From CAYHPY01 sp964358485 (lineage in GTDB: Bacteria; Elusimicrobiota; Elusimicrobia; UBA1565; UBA9628): a stretch of DNA of 40,612 bases. The stretch lies in assembly GCA_964358485.1 (NCBI GenBank), contig CAYHPY010000030.1:1-40612 (forward strand), read 5' to 3'. The position numbers were made by a program, and so were the translations under genes. The notes below the pieces were generated by a model. That model made no database searches and had not been told where the DNA came from. It saw only the letters and a list, made by a program, of their open reading frames with translations. Below are positions 9,001 through 16,434 of the stretch, piece after piece (the stretch's first letter is position 1; each line of letters opens with the position of its first letter).

Positions 9001-9260
9001 AACAGCTAGGCCAAGCCATGAGCCGCCAGCGGGGCATCGAGGCCTCCAAGAGCCGGGCGCTGTCCTTGCCTTCCTCCGGCTCCCGCGGGGGACGGTCGGG
9101 ACGGACCGGCTCGGACCTGGGCTCGATTCCGATTCCGGGCAAGGACGAATACCGTCCTCCGCGCCGTCTGCGGGAGGAATTGCAGAAGTCGCTTTTGGAA
9201 CGCCGTCCGGCGGGATTGGACCCCGTCGTAAAAGAGTATTTCAAGAGGTTGTCCCAATGA
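5985..9260 (+). CDS. Large DUF4175-like coiled-coil membrane protein
   Basis: 1091 residues. Two or three hydrophobic helices near the N-terminus (about 28-55, 57-75 and 145-165) are followed by a beta-rich, Ig-like extracytoplasmic region (about 180-500). Next comes a very long Ala/Glu/Arg/Leu-rich coiled-coil part (about 510-1010). The C-terminus has a Pro-rich linker and ends in a RREL/EYFKRL motif (PPRRLREELQKSL, VVKEYFKRLS). That ending and layout recall DUF4175/TIGR02302-type proteins, usually near MoxR/BatA operons, but those partners are not visible here. Function is unknown. ATG 5985 is used; GTG 5991 is equally possible given the extended -10 just upstream. The gene overlaps the glycosyltransferase by 29 bases and the CpXC gene by 4. 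Confidence 0.7.
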   Translation: MRVLKSSLIDRRVRAWRRELVRTLALEASSLLASWGLAAAAAAVWLDALLVLPKNFRLGVLAFAALASASALWRFLFKPLLQLEWSFVLRAAEARFPSLKSSLATAFEFVSGPAPDSFTSGQLRAAHVARTERLLEGVPSGPLFAWTPGRLVRKGGAAALLAGISLPWVPGGPAWDRFLAPWKEAPLESFVTVSPGNAEVAWGEPVLIEARLSRQTPPAIGGAGELTLRLRAGGGWKDVPWDSASGRAAVLRVGAVTERLEYRLAWRGLASRIYALEPAPRPQWAELTARIHTPHGAKSTARLESGEALSVARGSWVILRGRPNVPLSSGRMRTSWQPAPIELKSVSESALEAGFQAIEDGSFHFELTSRSGLTDPKPIVYAVRAQADRPPAVDLISPAAPAQAGPDDPFLVSFAARDDFGLSRLALQAKVLGRAAKEFTIPLAEFAGSGDARPEGDSKDFAGDHPLDLSAFPPGTVIDLQVRAWDNARPPQSAASARQTVEVVDFEAAHNDAREKWLKAQGTVQNLLARERELAELSARQESLGSSTGPVLSLLNERMESLPSDWKEAAASVEDLAQAMKADALSNPGLSEEMAASAESLKGARERELPRALDAARRGDWSEARRRHEALARRLEAAMGSLQEGLRVQELVDMNSEAARMKGAGSELQAALDALAESRGRSPTAAERERLKSALERLGRGMEALAKTLASMPKALPGGPEEGRRAVQVPLNAARDKADALSRALAAGDFAEAARLAGELSEELEKIQQAISQGTQEASEPSGEGSKQLESLQEAWSKAVEEQSRSLEEAQALEQNRMAGELVAQKALLEELKARQSVLVSSASAWSRPFPFPGSALEAMKAALAEFLQAKVRAAPGLLRAAAEQLRDGAHQAPPADGAALKWFASQETEILALLESPVPSGPVSPEGLRSALERQTEAGAQARLLESELERAERELGVLPGEAVDDVKAARREQGRAEEALGRGDSAAAVRHEGEALSLLDKGRKQLGQAMSRQRGIEASKSRALSLPSSGSRGGRSGRTGSDLGSIPIPGKDEYRPPRRLREELQKSLLERRPAGLDPVVKEYFKRLSQ

Positions 9261-9919
9261 GCTTTCAAGGAGAAGTCGAGGTTCAGTGCCCCAAGCAATG
9301 CGAACCGTTTGACGCGCGGGTCTGGACCTTCATCAATGGAGAAAAAAGTCCGGAGCTGAGGCAGACGGTGTTGGCCCGGGAATGCAATATGCTACTCTGC
9401 GATTCCTGCGGAGGCCATTTTTTCCCGGAAGTTCCGTTCATCTATTACGAGCCCGCCCGGGAATTCCTGGCGTTCGTCTTCCCCGAATCCTTCCGGGAGC
9501 GGGAGCTGTTCTGGCGCGATAAGATGCATGAGGATTTCCTCAAGTTCAAGGAATCTTTCGGCAAGGCGGTGTCCTTGGACTTGGAGCCGGAGCTGTTCTT
9601 CGGGCCCGAGGGGCTGGCCGTGCTTCTTGAGCAAGAGGACTACAAAGGAGAGGAGCGGGAAGTTATGGAATTTTTGGCCAAGGAATTGGGTCTGGGCCTT
9701 TACCAGGTGAGCCCCGGATTCGCTCGTAAATACGGGATTCCCACGACCCTGCCCTTCCATCCCCCCCAGAGGGCCCCGGAGCTAGAGGGCGTCTTGGAGG
9801 GGCTCCGGCGCCTGGTCGAAGCCAACGACCGGCTTGTTTCCTTCAAATCGGTCATGGACGATTTAGGCAAGGACGGGGCGGTCCTGCCGCCCTCGTCCAA
9901 AGTCGCCCAGCCCTCATGA
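9257..9919 (+). CDS. CpXC-domain protein
   Basis: 220 residues, cytoplasmic. The N-terminal 90 residues match the CpXC domain: a first cysteine pair (VQCPKQCEPF), the connecting segment with SPELRQTVLARECN, a second pair (LLCDSCGG), then FFPEVPFIYYEPAREFLAFVFPE. The first pair is C-x3-C rather than the usual C-x2-C, while the second is C-x2-C. The four cysteines probably bind zinc; the biological role of the family is unknown. The remaining residues are helical and acidic. It overlaps both neighbours as ATGA and so is translationally coupled to the DUF4175-like gene and the nucleotidyltransferase. Confidence 0.8.
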   Translation: MSFQGEVEVQCPKQCEPFDARVWTFINGEKSPELRQTVLARECNMLLCDSCGGHFFPEVPFIYYEPAREFLAFVFPESFRERELFWRDKMHEDFLKFKESFGKAVSLDLEPELFFGPEGLAVLLEQEDYKGEEREVMEFLAKELGLGLYQVSPGFARKYGIPTTLPFHPPQRAPELEGVLEGLRRLVEANDRLVSFKSVMDDLGKDGAVLPPSSKVAQPS

Positions 9920-11043
9920 GAATCCCTTCCCCCGCCCAAGCGTTGCTGCGGGCCTTGGCGGCCCGCGCGGAGGCTTTGGGAATTCCCCTTTACGCGGTGG
10001 GCGGCTGCGTCCGGGATTGGGTCCGGGGCGCCCCGACCCGCGATTTCGACCTCCTGACCGAAGCCGACCCGGAGCCCTTGGCCCAGGCGGCGGCGGAACT
10101 GCTTTCCGCAACGGCGCGGACCTACGGGCGGTTCGGAACCTGGACGGTCAGCGGGGCCGTCTACCGGGTGGATTTTGCCCGAAGCCGCCGGGAGCGCTAC
10201 CCCGCGCCGGCCGACCTGCCGGTCGTGGATCCCGCGCCCTTGGCGGAGGACCTCAAACGCCGGGATTTCACCGTCAACTCCATCGCGGTCCGTTTGACCC
10301 CGGGCTTCAGCGGGAAAGCGGCCGCGGACGGGCTGATCGACCCTTTTGGGGGAACCGCAGATCTCAAAAACAAGGTCCTCCGGGCCCTCCACCCCGAAAG
10401 CTTCCGCGACGACCCGACCCGGGTTTTCCGCGCGGCCCGCTACGCCGTCCGCCTCGGGCTCAAGCCCCGGGCCGATCTGGTCAAGGCCGCGCGCGCCGCT
10501 CTCGCCGCGGGACACGCCGCGCGCCTCTCGCGCCATCGCCTGGCCCAGGAGTTGGTCCTGATCCTCTCCGAAAAAAAACCCGAAGCGGTCCTGGCCCTGC
10601 TCAAATCCTGGGGCTATGCGCGCCTGCTCCATCCCCGTTTCCGCTGGCCCCGCCTGCCCAAGGGCGCCTGGCCCGTGCGCTTGGGCGCGATCGTCCTGGC
10701 CATGGGAAAGGAAGGGGTCGGGCTTCTGGATTCGCTTCCCATCGAGCGCTCGGCCGCGGCCGCCATCCGCGAGGCGGCGGGCCTTATCGGAGGCCAGGCC
10801 GCTCCCCGGGCCGAACCCTCGGATGAAGTCCGGCGCATCGTCCTGACTCGGGCCCGTTTGGCCCCCGCCGCGCTCCAACCCGTCTTTCTGGGGGGGCCCG
10901 ACCTGGAAAATTCCGGCATCCCCCGCGGCCCGCGCTGGGGAGAAATCCTGGACGAGGCGGCCCGGGCCCAATGGAAGGGAAAATTTTCCACCCGCGCCGC
11001 CGCCCTCAAGTGGCTGGCGGGGCGGCTGAAGGGCGAGAAATGA
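9916..11043 (+). CDS. tRNA nucleotidyltransferase / poly(A) polymerase family (class II)
   Basis: 375 residues. The head domain has the class II nucleotidyltransferase signature: YAVGGCVRDWVRG (GG and RD motif, about residues 20-34), then DFDLL with the two metal-binding aspartates. The RRDFTVNSIA motif (about 114-123) and the DPTRVFRAARYAVRLG segment (about 168-183) follow; helical neck and body regions complete the protein. The family includes CCA-adding enzymes, which finish the 3' end of tRNAs, and poly(A) polymerases. Motifs alone do not separate CCA-adding, A-adding and poly(A) activity, so no gene symbol is given. No HD domain is evident. It overlaps the CpXC gene and the carbonic anhydrase gene by 4 bp each. 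Confidence 0.9.
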   Translation: MRIPSPAQALLRALAARAEALGIPLYAVGGCVRDWVRGAPTRDFDLLTEADPEPLAQAAAELLSATARTYGRFGTWTVSGAVYRVDFARSRRERYPAPADLPVVDPAPLAEDLKRRDFTVNSIAVRLTPGFSGKAAADGLIDPFGGTADLKNKVLRALHPESFRDDPTRVFRAARYAVRLGLKPRADLVKAARAALAAGHAARLSRHRLAQELVLILSEKKPEAVLALLKSWGYARLLHPRFRWPRLPKGAWPVRLGAIVLAMGKEGVGLLDSLPIERSAAAAIREAAGLIGGQAAPRAEPSDEVRRIVLTRARLAPAALQPVFLGGPDLENSGIPRGPRWGEILDEAARAQWKGKFSTRAAALKWLAGRLKGEK

Positions 11044-11654
11044 AGTTCCTGCCCCAGCTTTTCGCGAACAATCGGTCCTGGGCGGCCGCGCGGACCGCCC
11101 AGGATCCCCGATTTTTCACCCGCCTCTGCGCCATCCAGGCGCCCCGCTACCTGTGGATCGGGTGCGCCGACAGCCGGGTCCCGGCCAATGAAATCGTCGG
11201 CCTGGATCCGGGCGAGCTTTTCGTCCACCGCAACGTGGCCAACATCGTCCGCGCCGACGACCGCAACTGCCTGGCCGTCCTTCAATACGCCGTCGAATTT
11301 CTCGGGATTTCCGACATCATCGTGTGCGGCCATTACGGCTGCGGCGGCGTCCAGGCGGCCCTCGGGCCGGCCGCGGCGGAGCCCTTGGAGAATTGGATTT
11401 CCTCGATTCGGGAAATTCGCGCGGCCCGGTCCCGGGAAATCGATTCCATCGGGGACGAGTCCGCGCGGTGGCGGCGCCTGTGCGAGCTCAACGTGATCGG
11501 CCAGGTTCGCGAGCTCAGCCGCCTGCCTTTGCTCGAGTCGGCGTGGGGGCAGGGCCGGACCCTCACCGTGCACGGCTGGATTTACGATTTGCACGACGGC
11601 CTTCTGCGGGACCTCGGCGTGAGCGCCGCCGGGCCCGTGCCGAAAGCTCCCTGA
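11040..11654 (+). CDS. Beta-class carbonic anhydrase
   Basis: 204 residues, cytoplasmic. It interconverts CO2 and bicarbonate. The zinc site is complete: Cys42 and Asp44 in IGCADSR, Arg46 of the Asp-Arg dyad, and His98 and Cys101 in CGHYGCGG. These numbers coincide with those I recall for the E. coli Can enzyme. VHRNVAN and the C-terminal HGWIYDL segment are also typical. ATG 11040 overlaps the previous stop (ATGA), giving a normal-length enzyme; a longer frame from 10971 only adds residues encoded inside the upstream gene. It ends an uninterrupted overlapping run; an 81-base gap with its own promoter-like signal follows. Confidence 0.95.
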   Translation: MKFLPQLFANNRSWAAARTAQDPRFFTRLCAIQAPRYLWIGCADSRVPANEIVGLDPGELFVHRNVANIVRADDRNCLAVLQYAVEFLGISDIIVCGHYGCGGVQAALGPAAAEPLENWISSIREIRAARSREIDSIGDESARWRRLCELNVIGQVRELSRLPLLESAWGQGRTLTVHGWIYDLHDGLLRDLGVSAAGPVPKAP

Positions 11655-11691
11655 CGACGGCCCCATCCGCCCGTCGAAAAATGCCCTAAAA

Positions 11692-11700
11692 TGCTATTAT
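11692..11700 (+). promoter_or_regulatory. Extended -10 promoter of the site-2 protease gene
   Basis: TGCTATTAT is an almost perfect extended -10 (TGnTATAAT, one mismatch). No convincing -35 lies 17 bases upstream, which extended -10 promoters tolerate. The expected start at about 11707 coincides with the beginning of the hairpin at 11706. Confidence 0.45.
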
Positions 11701-11705
11701 TTGCC

Positions 11706-11727
11706 CCGGAAGGCCGGCGCCTTCCGG
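11706..11727 (+). promoter_or_regulatory. Possible 5'-terminal stem-loop of the site-2 protease mRNA
   Basis: Perfect 9-bp stem (11706-11714 with 11719-11727) around a CGGC loop, ending 8 bases before ATG 11736. No T-run follows, so it is not an intrinsic terminator. If transcription starts near 11707 the mRNA would begin with this stem, which could protect the 5' end or affect initiation. There is no Shine-Dalgarno. Confidence 0.4.
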
Positions 11728-11735
11728 CGCTATTA

Positions 11736-12371
11736 ATGGAATGGATCATCCAGCTTCCGATTTTGTTTTTTTCCATCATGTTCCATGAGGTGTCCCACGG
11801 CTTGGTGGCCCTGCGCAACGGAGACGACACCGCCAAGCTGGAAGGCCGCCTGAACTTCAATCCGGTGAGCCACATCGACCCGGTCGGGACCCTGATCCTG
11901 CCCCTGGCGTGCCTTCTGGCCGGCATTCCGATGATCGGCTGGGCCAAACCGGTGCCGGTCAATCCGAACCTGTTGGGCAACGACCGGTGGGCCCTGGTGC
12001 GGGTGGCCCTGATCGGTCCGGTCTCCAACCTGGCCTTGAGCCTGGCGTGCGCTCTCCTGATCAAGGTCCTGATCTCCTTGCCGCCCTTCATGCCCGGCCT
12101 CATGACGGCGATGGTCGAGGCGCTTCTGTTCGGGGTGGTCTGCAATCTGTTTTTGGCGTTCTTCAACCTGATCCCGATCCATCCGCTGGATGGGAGCAAG
12201 GTCCTTTCCGGAGTGCTTCCCCTGAGGCACCGGCTGAGCTACGAACGGCACGCCCCCTACGGCTTCATGATCATCCTGGCAATGGTCTACATCGGCGCCC
12301 TGCGGCCCCTGGTGAGCGCGCCCTCCAATCTGGTTTTGGGATTGTTCTCCCGCCTGGGGCTGCTTTGGTGA
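11736..12371 (+). CDS. Site-2 protease family zinc metalloprotease (M50)
   Basis: 211 residues, integral inner-membrane protein. The first membrane helix carries the zinc motif HEVSH (His17, Glu18, His21) in IMFHEVSHG. The second conserved site, LIPIHPLDGSK (Asp152-Gly153), supplies the third zinc ligand. Several further hydrophobic helices surround the sites (LILPLACLLAGIPMIGW, VALIGPVSNLALSLACALL). Short members of this group lack PDZ domains and act as intramembrane proteases of unknown substrates. ATG 11736 puts the start directly before helix one; an upstream ATG at 11691 would have to be read through the promoter-like element and hairpin. The stop overlaps trpS as GTGA. Confidence 0.9.
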   Translation: MEWIIQLPILFFSIMFHEVSHGLVALRNGDDTAKLEGRLNFNPVSHIDPVGTLILPLACLLAGIPMIGWAKPVPVNPNLLGNDRWALVRVALIGPVSNLALSLACALLIKVLISLPPFMPGLMTAMVEALLFGVVCNLFLAFFNLIPIHPLDGSKVLSGVLPLRHRLSYERHAPYGFMIILAMVYIGALRPLVSAPSNLVLGLFSRLGLLW

Positions 12372-13471
12372 GCGCACGCAAGGAAGTCGTCTTCTCGGGC
12401 ATGCGGCCCACGGGCCGCCTCCACATCGGAAATTACTGGGGCGCGCTCAAGAATTGGGTGGATCTGATGGACCGCTACGATTGTCTTTATTCCGTGGCGG
12501 ACTGGCACATGCTCACCTCGGGGTACGAGGACACGACCAAGCTCCAAGAGAACATCCGGGAGATGGTGCTGGACTGGCTGGCCGCCGGGTTGGATCCCGC
12601 GAAGTGCGTGATATTCAAACAGTCGGCCGTGCCGGAGCACGCCGAGTTGGCCTTGCTTCTGGGCATGGTGACCCCGCTTTCGTGGCTGGAGAATTGCCCG
12701 ACTTGGAAGGAACAATTGGCCGAGCTTGCGAGGACCAAACATGCCTCCGTGACGAAAACGGGAACGGAAACGGAGGCATGGAAAGGAAAAATTGAAACGG
12801 AAAAAATTTCGGGAACGGAACAAAGCTTAAGAACCTTCGGTTTTCTGGGGTATCCTGTCCTCCAAGCCGCGGACATTCTCCTGTACCGCGGCGAAAAAGT
12901 CCCGGTCGGACAGGATCAGCTGCCCCATCTCGAGCTCTCCCGCGAGATCGCCCGCAAGTTCAACGGGCTTTTCGGAGAGACTTTCCCGGAGCCCCGGCCC
13001 CTATTGACCCCGACCCCGAAGGTCCCCGGGACCGACGGGCGCAAGATGTCCAAGTCCTACGCCAACGCCATCGATATTTTCGAGACCGCCCAGTCGCTCA
13101 AGACCAAGGCGATGGCGGCGTACACGGACCCGACCAAGGCCAAGGCCAACGACCCGGGCCACCCCGAGCCCTGCCCGGAGAATCCGCCGGGCTGCGCGGT
13201 CTTCGCCCTGCACAAGCTCTATTCCCCCGCGGATTTCGTCGAGCGACGCGGGGGGGAGTGCCGCCGGGGAGAGCTGGGCTGCGTGGCCTGCAAAAAGGAC
13301 CTGCTGGCTCACGCGGAGCCCCCCTTCGCCGAGTTCCGGGAGCGCCGGGAGAAATCCTCCGGCCGGCCGGGGCTGGTGGAGGAGATCCTGGAAGACGGGG
13401 CTCGGCGCGCGGGCGAAATCGCCCGAAAGACGATGATCGACATCCGCCGCGCCATGAGGCTCACCCGATGA
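12368..13471 (+). CDS. trpS: Tryptophanyl-tRNA synthetase, [4Fe-4S] type
   Basis: 367 residues; charges tRNA-Trp with tryptophan. Class I signatures are present: the HIGH-type motif (TGRLHIGNYWGA, about residue 18) and KMSKS (GRKMSKSYAN, about 223-227). FGFLGYPVLQAADILLY and VPVGQDQLPHLELSREIA are diagnostic for TrpRS. Near the C-terminus the cysteines C276-x21-C298-x6-C305-x2-C308 reproduce, within one residue, the C-x22-C-x6-C-x2-C pattern known to bind a [4Fe-4S] cluster near the anticodon site in Thermotoga-type TrpRS. Between KEQLAEL and TFGFLGYP lies a segment of about 35 residues (about 123-153) where I expect about 10; its DNA is A/T-rich and palindromic. The start is GTG 12368, overlapping the upstream stop. 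Confidence 0.93.
   Translation: MSARKEVVFSGMRPTGRLHIGNYWGALKNWVDLMDRYDCLYSVADWHMLTSGYEDTTKLQENIREMVLDWLAAGLDPAKCVIFKQSAVPEHAELALLLGMVTPLSWLENCPTWKEQLAELARTKHASVTKTGTETEAWKGKIETEKISGTEQSLRTFGFLGYPVLQAADILLYRGEKVPVGQDQLPHLELSREIARKFNGLFGETFPEPRPLLTPTPKVPGTDGRKMSKSYANAIDIFETAQSLKTKAMAAYTDPTKAKANDPGHPEPCPENPPGCAVFALHKLYSPADFVERRGGECRRGELGCVACKKDLLAHAEPPFAEFRERREKSSGRPGLVEEILEDGARRAGEIARKTMIDIRRAMRLTR
12740..12780. repeat. Inverted repeat within an in-frame insertion in trpS
   Basis: CATGCCTCCGT (12740-12750) and its exact complement (12770-12780) flank a 19-base loop. The 11-mer CGGGAACGGAA also occurs twice, at 12759-12769 and 12810-12820, exactly 51 bases (17 codons) apart. The whole 12740-12825 stretch is A-rich, unlike the surrounding gene, and keeps the frame. 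Confidence 0.7.
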
Positions 13472-14205
13472 TTCAAGTTCATTTGGAAATGTTCGAGGGG
13501 CCGCTCGACCTCCTGTTGTTCCTGATCAAGAAGGACGACCTCGACGTCTACAACATCCCGATCTCCCAGATCACCTCCGAATATCTTTCCTACCTGGACA
13601 TGATGAAGGACCTGAACCTGGACATGGCCGGGGAGTTCCTGGTCCTGGCCGCCAACCTCATGGCGATCAAGGCCCGCATGCTGCTTCCTTCCCAGCCCGC
13701 GGAGGGCGAGGAGGAAGGGCCCGATCCCCGGGCGGAGCTGGTGGCGCGCCTCCTGGAATATCAGCAGTTCAAGCAGGCGGCCAAGTTCCTGGAGGTCAAG
13801 GCCGAGGAGTTCCGAGACATCCACTACCGTGGCGCGCCCCATTTCGAGGAGTCCGACAAGGCCCTCTCCCTGAGCTTCTTCGACCTGCTGTCGGCGCTCA
13901 AGGACGTCCTGGACCGGACCGAGGACGAATCCCGCGAGGTTCTAGGCGAGGAATTCCCCATCGAGGAAAAGATCGCCAAGATCCAATTTCTCCTGGAAAA
14001 CAAGCCCGCCGTCTCCTGGGACGAGCTTTTTGCCGATGAAAGAAAGCGCCGCGGGGTCATCAGCTGTTTCCTGGCCCTGCTCGAGCTTGTCAAGCTTCAG
14101 AAAATCTTCATCCGCCAGGACGACGCTTTCACCCGCATCATGATTTTCCGAAAAACGGCGCCGGACGCCGCTCCGGCGCCGGACGCCGCCGCCCCGGGGG
14201 TTTGA
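13468..14205 (+). CDS. scpA: Segregation and condensation protein A
   Basis: 245 residues; kleisin subunit of the bacterial SMC-ScpAB condensin, which compacts and helps segregate the chromosome. The N-terminus has the family hallmark FEGPLDLLLFLIKKDDLDVYNIPIS in slightly varied form, followed by ITSEYLSYLDMM and the helix ANLMAIKARMLLP. The C-terminal winged-helix part (VISCFLALLELVKLQKIFIRQ) is also typical. ATG 13468 overlaps the trpS stop as ATGA. The length is normal, apart from an Ala/Pro-rich tail. scpB follows directly, the usual order. Confidence 0.95.
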   Translation: MIQVHLEMFEGPLDLLLFLIKKDDLDVYNIPISQITSEYLSYLDMMKDLNLDMAGEFLVLAANLMAIKARMLLPSQPAEGEEEGPDPRAELVARLLEYQQFKQAAKFLEVKAEEFRDIHYRGAPHFEESDKALSLSFFDLLSALKDVLDRTEDESREVLGEEFPIEEKIAKIQFLLENKPAVSWDELFADERKRRGVISCFLALLELVKLQKIFIRQDDAFTRIMIFRKTAPDAAPAPDAAAPGV

Positions 14206-14207
14206 CC

Positions 14208-14978
14208 ATGGAAGAAGCCGAGCTTAAAAATGCCGTCCACGCCCTGCTGTTCATTACCGACCATCCCCTCTCCCTGGCCCGCCTGACCAAGCTCGCCGGC
14301 CTTCGGGACGAGAGCCGGATCGCCGCGGCTTTGGCGGCCCTGCGCCAGGATTTGGCGGCGCAGGCCGGACCGATCCAAATCCTGGAAGTGGCCGAGGGCT
14401 ACCAGTTGGCGACCAAGGCCGCCTTCGCCCCGTTCGTGAGAAAACTTTTCGCCGAGCGCATGACCATGCGGCTGTCGACCGCCAGCCTGGAAACCCTGGC
14501 CATCGTGGCCTACAAACAGCCGCTGACCCGCGCCGAGATCGAGCAGATCCGGGGCGTCGAGGTGATCGCGGCCCTGGAAACCCTGTTGGAGAAGCGCCTC
14601 ATCCGGGTGGTCGGGCGCAAGGAGACCGTGGGGCGGCCCTTGATGTACGGCACCGCGGTGGATTTCCTGAGGCACTTCGGGCTTAGGAGCCTGGAGGACC
14701 TGCCGTCCCTGGAGACTTTCCTCGCTTCGGCCCAGGAGCCCGGGGCCCCGGCGGGAGTCGCCGGGCCCAGCGGTCCGTTCAGCGCCGGGGACGGCTCCCC
14801 CGCGTCCGTCCCCGATCTCTCTCCCGAGGGTTTCGAAGCGGCCGTCCCCGACGCCGAAGAAATTCCCGAGGGCGCCGTGGACGGCTCCCCTTCCGGGTCG
14901 ACCGCCGTCTCCCCTGCTGAACCCCCGGCTCCCGCAGAACCGCCGGTTTCAGAGGAGGCGGCCAAGACCGCCGAATGA
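14208..14978 (+). CDS. scpB: Segregation and condensation protein B
   Basis: 256 residues; the second accessory subunit of SMC-ScpAB. Two winged-helix domains are visible: ELKNAVHALLFITDHPLSLARLTKLAG near the start in family form, and the core segment LETLAIVAYKQPLTRAEIEQIRGV (about residues 98-121), the best conserved ScpB motif. GRPLMYGTAVDFLRHFGL follows. Beyond about residue 180 is a disordered tail of Ala, Pro, Ser and Glu, making it longer than typical ScpB (about 190-200). ATG 14208 is preferred, with a G-run upstream; the frame also has a TTG at 14202 overlapping the scpA stop. Confidence 0.94.
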   Translation: MEEAELKNAVHALLFITDHPLSLARLTKLAGLRDESRIAAALAALRQDLAAQAGPIQILEVAEGYQLATKAAFAPFVRKLFAERMTMRLSTASLETLAIVAYKQPLTRAEIEQIRGVEVIAALETLLEKRLIRVVGRKETVGRPLMYGTAVDFLRHFGLRSLEDLPSLETFLASAQEPGAPAGVAGPSGPFSAGDGSPASVPDLSPEGFEAAVPDAEEIPEGAVDGSPSGSTAVSPAEPPAPAEPPVSEEAAKTAE

Positions 14979-16432
14979 AGATCCTTCTGGCGGCCAGCGA
15001 GGCGGTCCCCTTTTGCAAGACGGGGGGGCTGGCCGACGTGGTCGGAGCCCTGGCCCAAAAGCTGGGCGCGGCGGGCAACGACGTCTGCCTGTTTCTTCCC
15101 AGATACCGATCCGCGGCCGTTCCTGGGCTGGGCGACGCCCCCGGCCAATCCTTGGCGGTTCCCATGGCCGGGGAGACCATCCGGGCCTCCCTTCGTTACG
15201 CCCAATGGCGTTCGGTGTCCTTGTGCCTGGTCGACCACCCCCCCTATTTTGATCGCGCCGGGCTCTACGGGGAAAACGGGATTGACTACCCGGACAACGA
15301 CCGCCGCTTCGCGTTTTTCAGCCGCGCGGTTTTGGAAGGGGCGCGGAAGATGGGCTTCGCCCCGGAGATCGTCCACCTCCATGATTGGCAGACGGGGCTG
15401 GTCGCCTCCCATTTGCGGGCGGGATTTTCCGCCGATCCCCTGTTCTCCGACGCCGCCAGCGTCATGACGGTCCACAACATGGCCTACCAGGGGGTCTTCC
15501 CCAAGGAAAGCCTCGAGGCCGCCGGCTTCGGCCCGGAGCAATTTAGGCCCGAGCGCCTGGAGTATTACGGGAAGGCCAGCTATCTCAAGGCGGGCTTGGT
15601 GGACTCGGACCTTTTGACCACCGTAAGCCCCACCTATTCCCGGGAAATCCAATCCGCCGACAAGGGCTTCGGCCTCGAAGGACTGCTCCAGGCCCGACGG
15701 GGGGATTTGTTCGGCATCCTTAACGGAATCGACCTCGAGGTTTGGAATCCGGAGACCGACGCATGCCTGGCCAAGACCTACTCCGCGCGGACCGCGTCGG
15801 AGGGCAAGGCGGCCAACAAGCGGGCCCTGCGCCGGGAGGCGGGTCTGGAGGAGAGCGACGTCCCTTTGATCGGCATCGTGTCCCGGTTCGACCGGCAGAA
15901 AGGGCTCGACATCGCCATCGAGGCCCTGGCCCCTCGCTTGGAGCGCTGCCAGGTGGTCGTTCTGGGCTCCGGCGATCCGGCGCTGGCGTTGGCCTTCGGC
16001 GCTTTCTCGGCGGCGCATCCGCGCTCGGTTCACGTGAGGCAGGGTTTCGACGAGAAGTTCGCGCACCTGATCTACGCCGCCTCCGATTTATTCCTCATGC
16101 CTTCGCGCTTCGAGCCCTGCGGGCTGGGGCAGATGATCGCCATGCGCTATGGAGCCGTTCCGGTCGCCGCGCGCACCGGAGGTTTGGCCGACACAGTGGA
16201 GGAGCCTTCCGACGGGGGGGTCGGGACGGGCTTCGTGTGCGAGCCCGGGGACGCCGCCGACCTGGGCCGGGCTCTCGAGCGGGCGCTCGCGTCTCATCGG
16301 CAGCCGTCGTGGCCGTCCCGCGCGCAGGCCGCGATGGGAAGGGATTTTTCCTGGGACCGGTCGGTGGATTCCTACGTGGAACTTTACGCTCGGGCCCGAC
16401 GGCTCAAGAGCCTGCGCGGGAAGGGCGGCTGA
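14975..16432 (+). CDS. glgA: Glycogen synthase (ADP-glucose, GT5)
   Basis: 485 residues, normal length. It transfers glucose from ADP-glucose to the end of alpha-1,4-glucan chains in the cytoplasm. The N-terminal KTGGLADV motif (about residues 15-22) binds ADP-glucose. HDWQTGL (about 133-139) and VMTVHNMAYQGVFP follow, and the second Rossmann half has GIVSRFDRQKGLDIAIEAL. The catalytic PSRFEPCGLGQMIAMRYG motif with the conserved acid is followed by ARTGGLADTV. ATG 14975 overlaps the scpB stop (ATGA). No other glycogen genes are in the window, so the rest of the pathway must lie elsewhere. Confidence 0.95.
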   Translation: MKILLAASEAVPFCKTGGLADVVGALAQKLGAAGNDVCLFLPRYRSAAVPGLGDAPGQSLAVPMAGETIRASLRYAQWRSVSLCLVDHPPYFDRAGLYGENGIDYPDNDRRFAFFSRAVLEGARKMGFAPEIVHLHDWQTGLVASHLRAGFSADPLFSDAASVMTVHNMAYQGVFPKESLEAAGFGPEQFRPERLEYYGKASYLKAGLVDSDLLTTVSPTYSREIQSADKGFGLEGLLQARRGDLFGILNGIDLEVWNPETDACLAKTYSARTASEGKAANKRALRREAGLEESDVPLIGIVSRFDRQKGLDIAIEALAPRLERCQVVVLGSGDPALALAFGAFSAAHPRSVHVRQGFDEKFAHLIYAASDLFLMPSRFEPCGLGQMIAMRYGAVPVAARTGGLADTVEEPSDGGVGTGFVCEPGDAADLGRALERALASHRQPSWPSRAQAAMGRDFSWDRSVDSYVELYARARRLKSLRGKGG

Positions 16433-16434
16433 CC

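Noticed and set aside
15742..16434. N-terminal extension of the DUF5693-like protein
   Set aside because: It lies entirely within glgA in another frame and has shadow-type composition; the membrane anchor begins right after GTG 16435.
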